Shown here in pieces: positions 46,644-54,710 of a DNA stretch of 64,000 nucleotides (positions are counted from its first letter, which is position 1; the number at the start of each line of letters is the position of its first letter). The DNA is taken from positions 62,001 to 126,000 of the forward strand of contig NZ_QLZR01000008.1 of assembly GCF_003289955.1 (NCBI RefSeq), written 5' to 3'. Below the pieces are notes generated by a model. It searched no databases. It was given only the letters and a program-made list of their open reading frames with translations, and was not told the DNA's origin. The translations under genes were made by a program, and so were the position numbers. The DNA comes from Planococcus halotolerans (GTDB lineage: Bacteria; Bacillota; Bacilli; Bacillales_A; Planococcaceae).

Positions 46644-47601
46644 ACCGCAAAATGAACCAAGTAAATTTGATGCCTATAAACCTTCCAAGCCGAAAAAACA
46701 GCCAAAAGATCCGATTAACTTCAAAAAGTACTGGAAGCTGATTTTCGGTCTGTCCCTCGCTTTAATCGTATTGCTTATCCTGTTGGCCAACGTCTATGTG
46801 GTTAAGGAAAACGAGTATCGCGTGGTCCGCCAATTCGGTGAAGTGGTGGCTATCAAAGAAGATCCAGGTCTTCACATGAAGATTCCATTCATCCAGAGCC
46901 TGACAACACTTCCGAAGTATCAGATGATTTATGATGTCTCGGAAGCGGAAATCAATACACGGGATAAAAAACGGATCATCATTGATAATTATGCAGTTTG
47001 GCAGGTAGTCAACCCGCGGGAACTGATTACCAATGCGGCGACTATCGTCAATGCCGAATCCCGGATGGAAGAGTTTATCTATTCAGTGATCCGTTCAGAA
47101 CTTGGCCAATTGAATTACGATGAAATAATTAACGATGAAAATTCTTCAAGAGGCAGCTTGAACGACAATGTCACAGCAAAAGTGAATGAGCTCCTGGAAA
47201 AAGACCAATATGGTATCCGTGTTACGGATGTACGCATGAAACGGACGGATCTTCCAGCGGAAAACGAGCAGTCGGTTTATACCCGAATGATTTCCGAGCG
47301 GGATTCGACAGCACAGGATTATTTATCGCAGGGAGACGCTAAAAAACGTGAAATTGAAGCGCAGGCCGACCGGGAAGCACAGGAAGTGATTGCCACTGCC
47401 CGCAAGGAAGCGGCTTTGATCCAGGCAGAAGGGGAATCTGAAGCGGCGAAAATCTACAATGAATCGTTCTCGAAAGATCCCGAGTTCTACCAATTGTACC
47501 GTTCACTCCAGTCCTATACGAAAACCATCGGCGAGGATACTGTCATCATCCTGCCGTCCGATTCCCCATATGCCAGTGTTTTATCCGGCATAATGGAATA
47601 A
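46630..47601 (+). CDS. hflC: FtsH protease activity modulator HflC
   Basis: The 323-residue partner of HflK has an unusually long basic cytoplasmic N-terminus (about 35 residues rich in K and P), one membrane segment (about 40-59), the SPFH domain (VVKENEYRVVRQFGEVVAIKEDPGLHMKIPFIQS) and the helical AQADREAQEVIATARKEA stretch. AGGGGGC precedes the ATG inside the end of hflK, so translation is coupled. This pair lies between phoR and polA, which are adjacent in B. subtilis as I remember it. Confidence 0.93.
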   Translation: METNKPQNEPSKFDAYKPSKPKKQPKDPINFKKYWKLIFGLSLALIVLLILLANVYVVKENEYRVVRQFGEVVAIKEDPGLHMKIPFIQSLTTLPKYQMIYDVSEAEINTRDKKRIIIDNYAVWQVVNPRELITNAATIVNAESRMEEFIYSVIRSELGQLNYDEIINDENSSRGSLNDNVTAKVNELLEKDQYGIRVTDVRMKRTDLPAENEQSVYTRMISERDSTAQDYLSQGDAKKREIEAQADREAQEVIATARKEAALIQAEGESEAAKIYNESFSKDPEFYQLYRSLQSYTKTIGEDTVIILPSDSPYASVLSGIME

Positions 47602-47607
47602 AACCAG

Positions 47608-47664
47608 CCGTCATTTCTCTTCTTTTTACCCTCGTGGTAAAATAAAGGGAATGACGGTTTTTTA
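47608..47664 (+). terminator. hflKC terminator
   Basis: CCGTCATT and AATGACGG form the base of a long hairpin whose top is TTTTACC/GGTAAAA, ending in TTTTTTATT. The length of the stem is greater than usual. Confidence 0.75.
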
Positions 47665-47681
47665 TTGAAAGGGGTAATTTT

Positions 47682-50300
47682 GTGGCTAAGAAAATACTTT
47701 TACTGGACGGCAATAGCTTGGCATACCGCGCATTTTTCGCGCTGCCGCTGCTGACAAATGAAAACGGCATCCATACAAACGCTGTATACGGTTTTACGAT
47801 GATGCTCCAACGAATTCTTGAAGAGGAAAAACCTACTCATATGATGGTTGCTTTTGATGCGGGGAAGACAACTTTCCGGCACGAAACGTTTAGTGAATAC
47901 AAGGGAGGGCGCCAAAAGACGCCACCCGAATTATCCGAGCAGTTCCCTTATTTACGGAAATTGATCGATGCTTATCGCATCAAGCAATATGAACTGCCAA
48001 ACTACGAAGCTGATGACATCATCGGTACGTTAAGCCTGGAAGCGGAAAAGCAGGGCGACGAAGTCATTGTGATTTCGGGAGACAAGGATCTGACGCAATT
48101 GGCTTCCCCTTCAACTACGGTATATATCACCCGTAAAGGGATTACGGATATTGAAAAATATACCGTTGACCATATCAAGGAAAAATATGGTCTGACACCA
48201 TTGCAGATCATTGACATGAAAGGCCTTATGGGAGATTCTTCCGACAACATCCCGGGTGTTCCCGGTGTCGGTGAAAAAACCGCGCTGAAACTGCTGGCAG
48301 CCCATGGCTCAGTGGAAGGCGTATACGAGGCGATCGAACAGCAAAAAGGCAAGATGAAAGAAAAGCTGGTGGCCAATGAAGACTTGGCATATATCAGTAA
48401 AAAGCTTGCTACGATTGAACGCCAGGCACCGGTTGAAGTGAAAATCGATGAACTTGGTTATGAAGGTCCCGACCAGGACGAGTTGATCAGGATCTGGAAC
48501 GAACTGGCTTTTAAATCATTACTTGAAAAAATGGAATACACGGCAGAGGAAACGGTCAAAGAAGAATTGAAATTTTCGGTGTCAACGGAAGTCCAGCCGT
48601 CAATCCTTAAAGACGAAATGGCTGTGCACCTGGAAATGTACGATGAACATTACCACACCTGTGACCTTCTTGGCGTGGCACTGTCTGATGAGACCGACAC
48701 CTATGTAATACCGATGGACGTGGCTAAAGAATCGGAAACTTTCAAAGCATGGCTGGCAGATCCTTCGAAGAAAAAATATATGTCCGATTCGAAAGCATCC
48801 ACTGCTGCATTTCTGCGCAGTGAGATTGAACTCGATGGAGTCGATTTCGATCTGATGCTCGGTGCTTATATCGTCAACCCATCACTGACCTATACCGATA
48901 TGGCCAATATTGTTTTGGAATACGGCTATACAGACGTATCCACGAATGAACAGGTCTACGGCAAAGGCGCTAAGAAAAAAGTGCCGGAAGATGACATCTT
49001 GAATGAACATATTGCCAGAAAAGCGCGGGCAATCTGGAAAGTAAGGGATATCATTATTAAAAAACTCGAAGAAAATCAGCAATTTGACCTCTATGACAAA
49101 TTGGAGCTCCCCCTTGCTACAGTGCTGGGGAAAATGGAATCACTGGGTGTTAAAGTGGACCGGGCGCAATTGTCCGATATGGGAGAAGAATTGGCTGCAA
49201 AACTGAAAACGATCGAATCAGAGATTTACAGTCTTGCTGGCCAGGAGTTCAATATTAATTCACCGAAGCAATTAGGCGTCATCCTGTTTGAAAAATTAGG
49301 CTTGCCGGCTTTAAAGAAAACCAAAACCGGTTATTCGACAGCCGCTGATGTACTGGAAAAACTGGAAGGCCAGCACGAAATCATTTCACATATCCTGCTA
49401 TACAGACAGCTCGGCAAACTTCTTTCAACTTATATAGAAGGTTTATTGAAGGAAATCCATGACGACGGCAAAATCCATACCCGTTTCCAGCAGGCTCTGA
49501 CTACAACGGGCCGCTTAAGCTCGACGAATCCGAATCTGCAGAATATACCCGTGCGGCTTGAAGAAGGGCGTAAAATCAGAAAGGCGTTTGTCCCTTCTGA
49601 ACCGGATTGGGTGATGGTAGCCGCGGATTATTCACAGATCGAATTGCGCGTGCTTGCACATATGTCTGAAGATGAACGGCTGGTTCAGGCGTTTAAAGAT
49701 GATCAGGATATCCACACCGCTACAGCGGCTGACGTATTCCATGTTCCATTGGAAGAAGTCACGGGCGATATGCGCCGTGCTGCCAAAGCGGTCAATTTCG
49801 GCATTGTCTATGGCATCAGTGATTATGGGTTATCCCAAAGTTTGAATATCCCCCGGAAGGAAGCGGCAGAATTCATCGATCGCTATCTGAAGAGTTTCCC
49901 GGGAGTGCAGCAATATATGACGAATATCGTCTCATCGGCGAAGAAAGACGGATTTGTTACGACATTGATGAACCGCAGACGCTATCTGCCGGATATTACG
50001 AGTTCAAACTTTAACCTTCGCAGTTTTGCGGAGCGGACAGCGATGAATACGCCGATTCAAGGAAGCGCAGCGGATATCATCAAAAAAGCGATGATTGATA
50101 TGGATGAAGCACTCGAACGTGAAGGCTTAAAAGCCAATATGCTGCTGCAAGTGCATGATGAGCTGATTTTCGAAGCGCCAAAAGACGAATTGTCCCGTTT
50201 GATGGAACTGGTTCCTAAAGTGATGGAGTCGGCAATGGCATTGAATGTTCCATTGAAAGTCGATATCGCATCCGGCGATACATGGTATGAAACAAAATGA
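47682..50300 (+). CDS. polA: DNA polymerase I
   Basis: PolA fills gaps and removes RNA primers. The 872-residue protein has the 5'-3' exonuclease domain (1-300: LLDGNSLAYRAFFALP, DKDLTQLASP, DSSDNIPGVPGVGEKTALKLL), a vestigial 3'-5' exonuclease region without the usual metal ligands, as in other Bacilli, and the polymerase domain (DYSQIELRVLAHMSEDE, RRAAKAVNFGIVYGISDYGLS, LLQVHDELIFEAP). It starts with GTG after AAAGGGG. mutM and coaE follow closely, making a polA-mutM-coaE operon as in B. subtilis. Confidence 0.97.
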   Translation: MAKKILLLDGNSLAYRAFFALPLLTNENGIHTNAVYGFTMMLQRILEEEKPTHMMVAFDAGKTTFRHETFSEYKGGRQKTPPELSEQFPYLRKLIDAYRIKQYELPNYEADDIIGTLSLEAEKQGDEVIVISGDKDLTQLASPSTTVYITRKGITDIEKYTVDHIKEKYGLTPLQIIDMKGLMGDSSDNIPGVPGVGEKTALKLLAAHGSVEGVYEAIEQQKGKMKEKLVANEDLAYISKKLATIERQAPVEVKIDELGYEGPDQDELIRIWNELAFKSLLEKMEYTAEETVKEELKFSVSTEVQPSILKDEMAVHLEMYDEHYHTCDLLGVALSDETDTYVIPMDVAKESETFKAWLADPSKKKYMSDSKASTAAFLRSEIELDGVDFDLMLGAYIVNPSLTYTDMANIVLEYGYTDVSTNEQVYGKGAKKKVPEDDILNEHIARKARAIWKVRDIIIKKLEENQQFDLYDKLELPLATVLGKMESLGVKVDRAQLSDMGEELAAKLKTIESEIYSLAGQEFNINSPKQLGVILFEKLGLPALKKTKTGYSTAADVLEKLEGQHEIISHILLYRQLGKLLSTYIEGLLKEIHDDGKIHTRFQQALTTTGRLSSTNPNLQNIPVRLEEGRKIRKAFVPSEPDWVMVAADYSQIELRVLAHMSEDERLVQAFKDDQDIHTATAADVFHVPLEEVTGDMRRAAKAVNFGIVYGISDYGLSQSLNIPRKEAAEFIDRYLKSFPGVQQYMTNIVSSAKKDGFVTTLMNRRRYLPDITSSNFNLRSFAERTAMNTPIQGSAADIIKKAMIDMDEALEREGLKANMLLQVHDELIFEAPKDELSRLMELVPKVMESAMALNVPLKVDIASGDTWYETK

Positions 50301-50315
50301 TTGGAGGCCGATAAT

Positions 50316-51185
50316 ATGCCTGAACTTCCTGAAGTGGAGGGCGTGGTCCGGCAGATACGTCCCGTTGCCATCGGCAAAAAGATAGAAGATGTTTATATTT
50401 CCGATACGATCCGGCTGTCAAAAACCGGTGGCAGGGAAGCGATTCTTAAAAAAGTAGAAGCTGACAGTTTTATTGATAAAGTTAAGGGTTCGCAAATAAC
50501 CAGTGTGGAACGGCGCAGCAAGTATATCTATTTCGGTCTAAGAAAAGACAGTGAATTCCTTCTGGTGAATCATCTTGGGATGTCAGGCGCCTGGTTTTAT
50601 GTGGGCAGCCTGATGTCGATTCCGGAAGAGAAATTCCGGAAACATGTCCATGTTGTTTTGACGTTAAATGATGGCAATATACTGGCTTATTCGGATATCC
50701 GCCGTTTTGGGGAAATGCGGGTGTTAAATGATGAAGGGGATTATCCACCGCTGTTGCTGATGGCACCTGAACCCTTTGATGAAAATGCCCTTCAGCATTT
50801 TCTGGATATGTCCGAAAGTCCAAAATACAGGAACAAACCGATCAAAGAAGTGATTATGGATGGGCAGGTTATTTCCGGAGCGGGCAATATATACGCTACG
50901 GAGGCTCTATTCAGCATGAAAATTCATCCGAACCGTGCTGCACATCGAATCAGCAGAAAACGCAGAACTGAACTTTTTAAAGCAGTGGTGGATATACTTT
51001 TGGAAAGCATCGAAGCCGGAGGGAGCACTATATCCGATTACCGGAACATCAACGGAGAATCGGGAGGGATGCAAAACCGCTTCGCAATGTATGGGAAAAA
51101 ACAATGCATGACTTGCGGCAGTGTGACGAAAACCTTGAAAATTGGAGGACGCACATCTGTCTACTGCCCAACATGCCAAAAATGA
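50316..51185 (+). CDS. mutM: formamidopyrimidine-DNA glycosylase (Fpg)
   Basis: MutM excises 8-oxoguanine and formamidopyrimidines and nicks the DNA. The 289-residue protein begins PELPEVEGVVRQI with the catalytic Pro2, has the conserved KYIYFGL lysine and the H2TH region IMDGQVISGAGNIYATEALF, and ends with the zinc finger CMTCGSVTKTLKIGGRTSVYCPTC. The ATG follows TTGGAGG by 8 nt; an in-frame TTG within that site is rejected. Confidence 0.97.
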   Translation: MPELPEVEGVVRQIRPVAIGKKIEDVYISDTIRLSKTGGREAILKKVEADSFIDKVKGSQITSVERRSKYIYFGLRKDSEFLLVNHLGMSGAWFYVGSLMSIPEEKFRKHVHVVLTLNDGNILAYSDIRRFGEMRVLNDEGDYPPLLLMAPEPFDENALQHFLDMSESPKYRNKPIKEVIMDGQVISGAGNIYATEALFSMKIHPNRAAHRISRKRRTELFKAVVDILLESIEAGGSTISDYRNINGESGGMQNRFAMYGKKQCMTCGSVTKTLKIGGRTSVYCPTCQK

Positions 51186-51194
51186 GGGCTTAAG

Positions 51195-51782
51195 ATGATC
51201 ATTGGATTGACAGGAAGCATAGCGAGTGGCAAAAGTACCGTGTCAAAAATGCTTGAAGATTTAGGTTATCCGATAATTGACGCGGATTTGGTGGCGCGGA
51301 AGGTTGTTGAACCCGGTTCAGAAACACTGAAAGAGATCGAGGCATTATTCGGTTCGGAAGTAATCCGGGATGACGGTACGATGAACCGGGAAAAGGTTGG
51401 AGCATTAATTTTTTCTGATCCTGTAAAAAGAAAACAAATGAACGACATCATCCATCCGGCGATTCGGGCGGAAATGCTGCGCCAAAGAAGTGCTTTTATG
51501 GCTGAAGGCCATCAAACAATTGTCATGGATATCCCTTTGCTTTTTGAAAGCAAACTGCAGCATTTTGTCGATAAGATACTGGTTGTCAGCGTGACGGAAG
51601 ACAACCAATTGTCGAGGCTGATGGAGAGAAATGGTTTAAATGAAAAAGACGCAAGGGCACGGATTGGCTCCCAGCTGCCAATGTCTGTAAAAGAAGAAGG
51701 AGCTGATGCCGTCATTTACAACAATGGAACCATTGAAGAAACTGCGCAGCAACTCACTGGAATTTTGAAGCAGTGGCAATAA
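51195..51782 (+). CDS. coaE: dephospho-CoA kinase
   Basis: CoaE catalyses the last step of coenzyme A synthesis. The 195-residue P-loop kinase shows GLTGSIASGKSTVSKML, the DADLVARKVVEPG motif and VMDIPLLFESKLQHFVDKILVV. It starts 9 nt after mutM stops and ends the polA operon; no B. subtilis ytaF equivalent follows. Confidence 0.96.
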   Translation: MIIGLTGSIASGKSTVSKMLEDLGYPIIDADLVARKVVEPGSETLKEIEALFGSEVIRDDGTMNREKVGALIFSDPVKRKQMNDIIHPAIRAEMLRQRSAFMAEGHQTIVMDIPLLFESKLQHFVDKILVVSVTEDNQLSRLMERNGLNEKDARARIGSQLPMSVKEEGADAVIYNNGTIEETAQQLTGILKQWQ

Positions 51783-51835
51783 AATTCACAAAGCTGAATT
51801 ATTCGTCACTTTTTGAGGTTCTCGAATCGATATAA

Positions 51836-51846
51836 TGTGTTATACT
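51836..51846. promoter_or_regulatory. CcpN-type operator overlapping the gapB promoter
   Basis: TGTGTTATACT matches the published CcpN consensus TRTGHYATAYW at all eleven positions. It overlaps the probable -10 TATACT (51841-51846), about 50 bp upstream of the start codon, where CcpN represses gapB in B. subtilis under glycolytic conditions. Confidence 0.65.
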
Positions 51847-51896
51847 ATATAACGAAATAAAAAAATAAGTATAACTTAATTAATGGAGGACTATAA

Positions 51897-52910
51897 ATGA
51901 CAGTTTCTATTGCAATTAATGGATTTGGCCGTATAGGCCGTATGGTGTTCAGACAGGCAATCTTAATGGATGACATAACTATTTCAGCAGTAAATGCCAG
52001 CTATCCTGCTGAAACGTTGGCTCATTTGATAAAGTATGACACAAATCACGGTACCTTCGACGGAGAAGTAAGCGCCGAAGAAGGGGCTATAATTGTTAAT
52101 GGAAAACGAGTTGAATTGGTCAGCGAACGCGATCCATTGAAACTGCCATGGAAAGCAATGGGTGTGGATATTGTTATTGAAGCTACCGGGAAGTTCAATG
52201 CCCGTGATAAGGCAGCTCTTCATCTTGAAGCTGGAGCGAAAAAAGTCATCTTGACTGCTCCTGGGAAAAACGAAGATATTATGATCGTAATGGGTGTCAA
52301 TGAAGATAAATTGGATATTGATAAGCACGATATCATTTCCAATGCCAGCTGCACGACGAACTGCCTTGCACCAGTTGCCAAAGTTCTCAACGATTCGTTT
52401 GGAATCGACAACGGTTTGATGACAACTGTACACGCTTACACGAATGACCAAAAAAACTTGGATAACCCGCATAAGGATCTTCGCCGTGCACGCGCCTGTG
52501 CCCAGTCGATCATTCCGACTTCAACCGGAGCAGCAAAAGCTTTGTCGCAAGTCCTGCCTGATCTGGAAGGGAAAATGCACGGATTGGCGCTGCGTGTACC
52601 GACACCGAACGTGTCCCTTGTTGACCTTGTGGTTGATTTGAATAAAGACGTTACGGTCGAGGAAGTCAACCAGGCCTTCATCGATGCCGCAAACGGTCCG
52701 ATGAAAGGGATTTTGAATTTCACAATGGAACCGCTTGTATCCAAAGATTTCAATACAACCACGGATTCAGCCATTGTCGATGGTCTGACTACGATGGTGA
52801 TCGCAGGCCGCAAAGTGAAAGTCCTGGCATGGTATGACAATGAATGGGGCTACTCAGCTCGGGTAATCGATCTGACAAAACGGGTCGCTTCTGCAATGAG
52901 TGTAATATAA
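51897..52910 (+). CDS. gapB: glyceraldehyde-3-phosphate dehydrogenase, gluconeogenic GapB type
   Basis: The 337-residue protein has the Rossmann motif INGFGRIGRMVFRQA, catalytic C152 in SNASCTTNCLAP and the substrate segment TGAAKALSQVLP. At the cofactor site the sequence reads VNASYPAETLAHLIKYD instead of the VNDLTD typical of NAD-specific glycolytic enzymes, which marks the NADP-preferring gluconeogenic GapB. The CcpN-type site over its promoter and the neighbouring speD also match B. subtilis gapB-speD, though here a terminator and a separate promoter lie between them. Confidence 0.94.
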   Translation: MTVSIAINGFGRIGRMVFRQAILMDDITISAVNASYPAETLAHLIKYDTNHGTFDGEVSAEEGAIIVNGKRVELVSERDPLKLPWKAMGVDIVIEATGKFNARDKAALHLEAGAKKVILTAPGKNEDIMIVMGVNEDKLDIDKHDIISNASCTTNCLAPVAKVLNDSFGIDNGLMTTVHAYTNDQKNLDNPHKDLRRARACAQSIIPTSTGAAKALSQVLPDLEGKMHGLALRVPTPNVSLVDLVVDLNKDVTVEEVNQAFIDAANGPMKGILNFTMEPLVSKDFNTTTDSAIVDGLTTMVIAGRKVKVLAWYDNEWGYSARVIDLTKRVASAMSVI

Positions 52911-52917
52911 TGACACA

Positions 52918-52956
52918 AACCACTTTTTCGTTTAGTATGAAAAAGTGGTTTTTTAT
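52918..52956 (+). terminator. gapB terminator
   Basis: AACCACTTTTT and AAAAAGTGGTT pair across an 11-nt loop and are followed by six T. Confidence 0.9.
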
Positions 52957-53005
52957 TTGTAAGAAAAATCCACGAAAAAAAATAAATCTTTATCAGATTT
53001 ATTTG

Positions 53006-53034
53006 TTGCATTTCAACTGAATACATCATATACT
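53006..53034 (+). promoter_or_regulatory. speD promoter
   Basis: TTGCAT at 53006-53011 and TATACT at 53029-53034 are spaced exactly 17 bp. Transcription would start near 53041, about 185 nt before the speD ATG. Confidence 0.7.
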
Positions 53035-53040
53035 ATGATT

Positions 53041-53225
53041 CGTAGCAAAAAAAGCTACTTTCTTCCGGTCGATTCCAAAGCTCAATGAGGAATCAGGACG
53101 AAACATTTTTATTCACATGACTGCTTAAAGGGTTAGGACCTCTTTGGACTAACTTTCCCCCGTGGTAGTCAACTTTGAATATTTTGAGCACGAAACCAAA
53201 ATGATATCAAAGGGGGAAACGAACC
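53041..53225 (+). ncRNA. long structured speD leader, candidate cis-regulatory RNA
   Basis: Hairpins include GTAGC/GCTAC (53042-53058) and GATTCC/GGAATC (about 53071-53095). Two later hairpins exclude each other: GTTAG/CTAAC (about 53131-53153) and GGACTA/TAGTC (about 53146-53170). The loop of the second exposes TTTCCCCC (53154-53161), which is fully complementary to GGGGGAAA (53212-53219), the speD ribosome binding site. No known riboswitch class is recognised. Confidence 0.55.
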
Positions 53226-53609
53226 ATGGAAACAATGGGACGTCACGTAATTGCAGAACTTTGGCAGTGTGATTTTGACAAATTAAACGATATGGATTTT
53301 ATCGAAAAAACTTTTGTTGATGCAGCACTCAAATCAGGGGCAGAAGTCCGCGAGGTCGCTTTTCATAAATTTGCGCCACAAGGTGTAAGCGGCGTAGTAA
53401 TCATTTCTGAATCACATTTGACAATCCACAGCTTTCCTGAACACGGCTATGCAAGTGTAGATGTATATACTTGCGGAGATATGGATCCGACTATTGCAGC
53501 GGATTATATCGCTAAGGCACTTGGCTCACAATCGAGCGAAGTTAAAGAATTGCAACGTGGAATGGGTCCAGTCGGTGCTGGAAAAACCAAAGTTACAGTA
53601 ACTGCATAA
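53226..53609 (+). CDS. speD: S-adenosylmethionine decarboxylase proenzyme
   Basis: SpeD decarboxylates SAM to provide the aminopropyl donor for spermidine synthesis. The 127-residue class 1B proenzyme self-cleaves between E62 and S63 in [11 protein letters not shown], making the pyruvoyl group; H68 and C83 (VYTCGD) are the other conserved active-site residues. Two ATG codons occur near the start; the first lies 6-10 nt after the GGGGG site and is used. Expression may be set by the long leader upstream. No spermidine synthase gene is in the window. Confidence 0.97.
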   Translation: METMGRHVIAELWQCDFDKLNDMDFIEKTFVDAALKSGAEVREVAFHKFAPQGVSGVVIISESHLTIHSFPEHGYASVDVYTCGDMDPTIAADYIAKALGSQSSEVKELQRGMGPVGAGKTKVTVTA

Positions 53610-53641
53610 TCCATTTAAACCAAGACATTAAATTAAGACAT

Positions 53642-53674
53642 AAAAGCAGGGGAACTGATCCCCTGCTTTTTCTA
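53642..53674 (+). terminator. speD terminator
   Basis: AAAAGCAGGGG and CCCCTGCTTTT pair across AACTGAT with T's after. Confidence 0.9.
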
Positions 53675-54222
53675 TTTGTTTGTACATAGTAATATATATT
53701 TTATATAGGCCGCTTTGTCGCTTTGGACTAAGCTCTCACAATAAGCCGAGAAGAGCACTCGTCTTATTGCTCCGCTCCGTCCTGGCGCGCTCCTTCGCTG
53801 GATTCACTTCTGGACATGATATGAAATTAAGTGGACTTAATAACAAGAGTTGGGCTGTTATGCACTCGGGCGATGGCCCGAGTTAGCTAAGCTCAATCTA
53901 TTAGTTTTTCTCTAAAAAGTTGAACTAACTAAATTGCATTGTATGGACTGATTCGTTTCTTAAAGAGGTTTCTAGAGATATGAAGCAAAACAGCGAAGAC
54001 GCCCAGGGGACCAAGCGAAGTGCTGAGATCCACTCGGGTGAAGTGAAACGAGAACGAGTTAGCTCAGCGCAAGCCCCCAGGCAAGCGTAGTTGTTTTGCG
54101 GAATATCGATTGTTAAAGATTAGTAATTCTCTAATATTATTAGATTCCAAAATGAAATATTATAAACCCGGAAATTTTGTTATACTTAGAGCAACAGAAA
54201 GAGAATTTGGGGAGATGTCAAA
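53675..54222. repeat. gene-free region with family B repeat, copy B1
   Basis: No gene is supported. A left module (about 53725-53765, GGACTAAGC..AATAAGCCGAGAAGAG..ACTCGTCTT) and a right module (53971-54110) recur before infC. The right module is bounded by inverted ends AGATATGAAGCAAAACAG and TGTTTTGCGGAATATCG. Inside are hairpins such as ACTCGGGC/GCCCGAGT (53864-53883) and CACTCG/CGAGT. A TATACT at 54181-54186 may be the nrdR promoter -10. Confidence 0.7.
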
Positions 54223-54699
54223 ATGAAATGTCCGGCTTGTCAGCATAACGGTACCCGCGTCGTGGATTCGCGGCCAGTAGATGAATTGAAATCGATCAGA
54301 AGAAGAAGGGAATGCGAAGAATGCGGCTATCGATTCACCACTTTCGAGAAAGTGGAAGAGATGCCGCTGATTGTCGTGAAAAAAGACGGTTCCCGCGAAG
54401 AGTTCAGCCGCGAAAAAGTATTGCGCGGCTTGATCCGTGCTTGCGAGAAACGTCCGGTGCCACTGGAAACACTTGAGGAACTGGTTTTCAATATCGAAAA
54501 AGATCTTCGCAGAATTGGCAACGCCGAAGTGAAATCCGAACAGGTCGGAGAAATGGTGATGGACCGGCTGGCAGCAATTGACGAAGTGGCTTATGTCCGT
54601 TTTGCTTCTGTCTATCGCCAGTTCAAAGATATTAATGTATTTATAGACGAGCTGAAGGATTTATTGAATAAGAATCCGGAAGATAAGATATCCGAGTAA
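54223..54699 (+). CDS. nrdR: transcriptional repressor NrdR
   Basis: NrdR is a zinc- and nucleotide-binding repressor of ribonucleotide reductase genes. The 158-residue protein has the zinc ribbon [33 protein letters not shown] and an ATP-cone domain (about 48-140, [29 protein letters not shown]). It is 10 nt upstream of dnaB, in an nrdR-dnaB-dnaI unit as in B. subtilis. Confidence 0.97.
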   Translation: MKCPACQHNGTRVVDSRPVDELKSIRRRRECEECGYRFTTFEKVEEMPLIVVKKDGSREEFSREKVLRGLIRACEKRPVPLETLEELVFNIEKDLRRIGNAEVKSEQVGEMVMDRLAAIDEVAYVRFASVYRQFKDINVFIDELKDLLNKNPEDKISE

Positions 54700-54710
54700 G
54701 GCGGTGAATT

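Noticed and set aside
53680-53886. Open frame of 68 codons after speD
   Set aside because: It lies wholly in family B repeat sequence, lacks a ribosome binding site and has no recognisable protein pattern.
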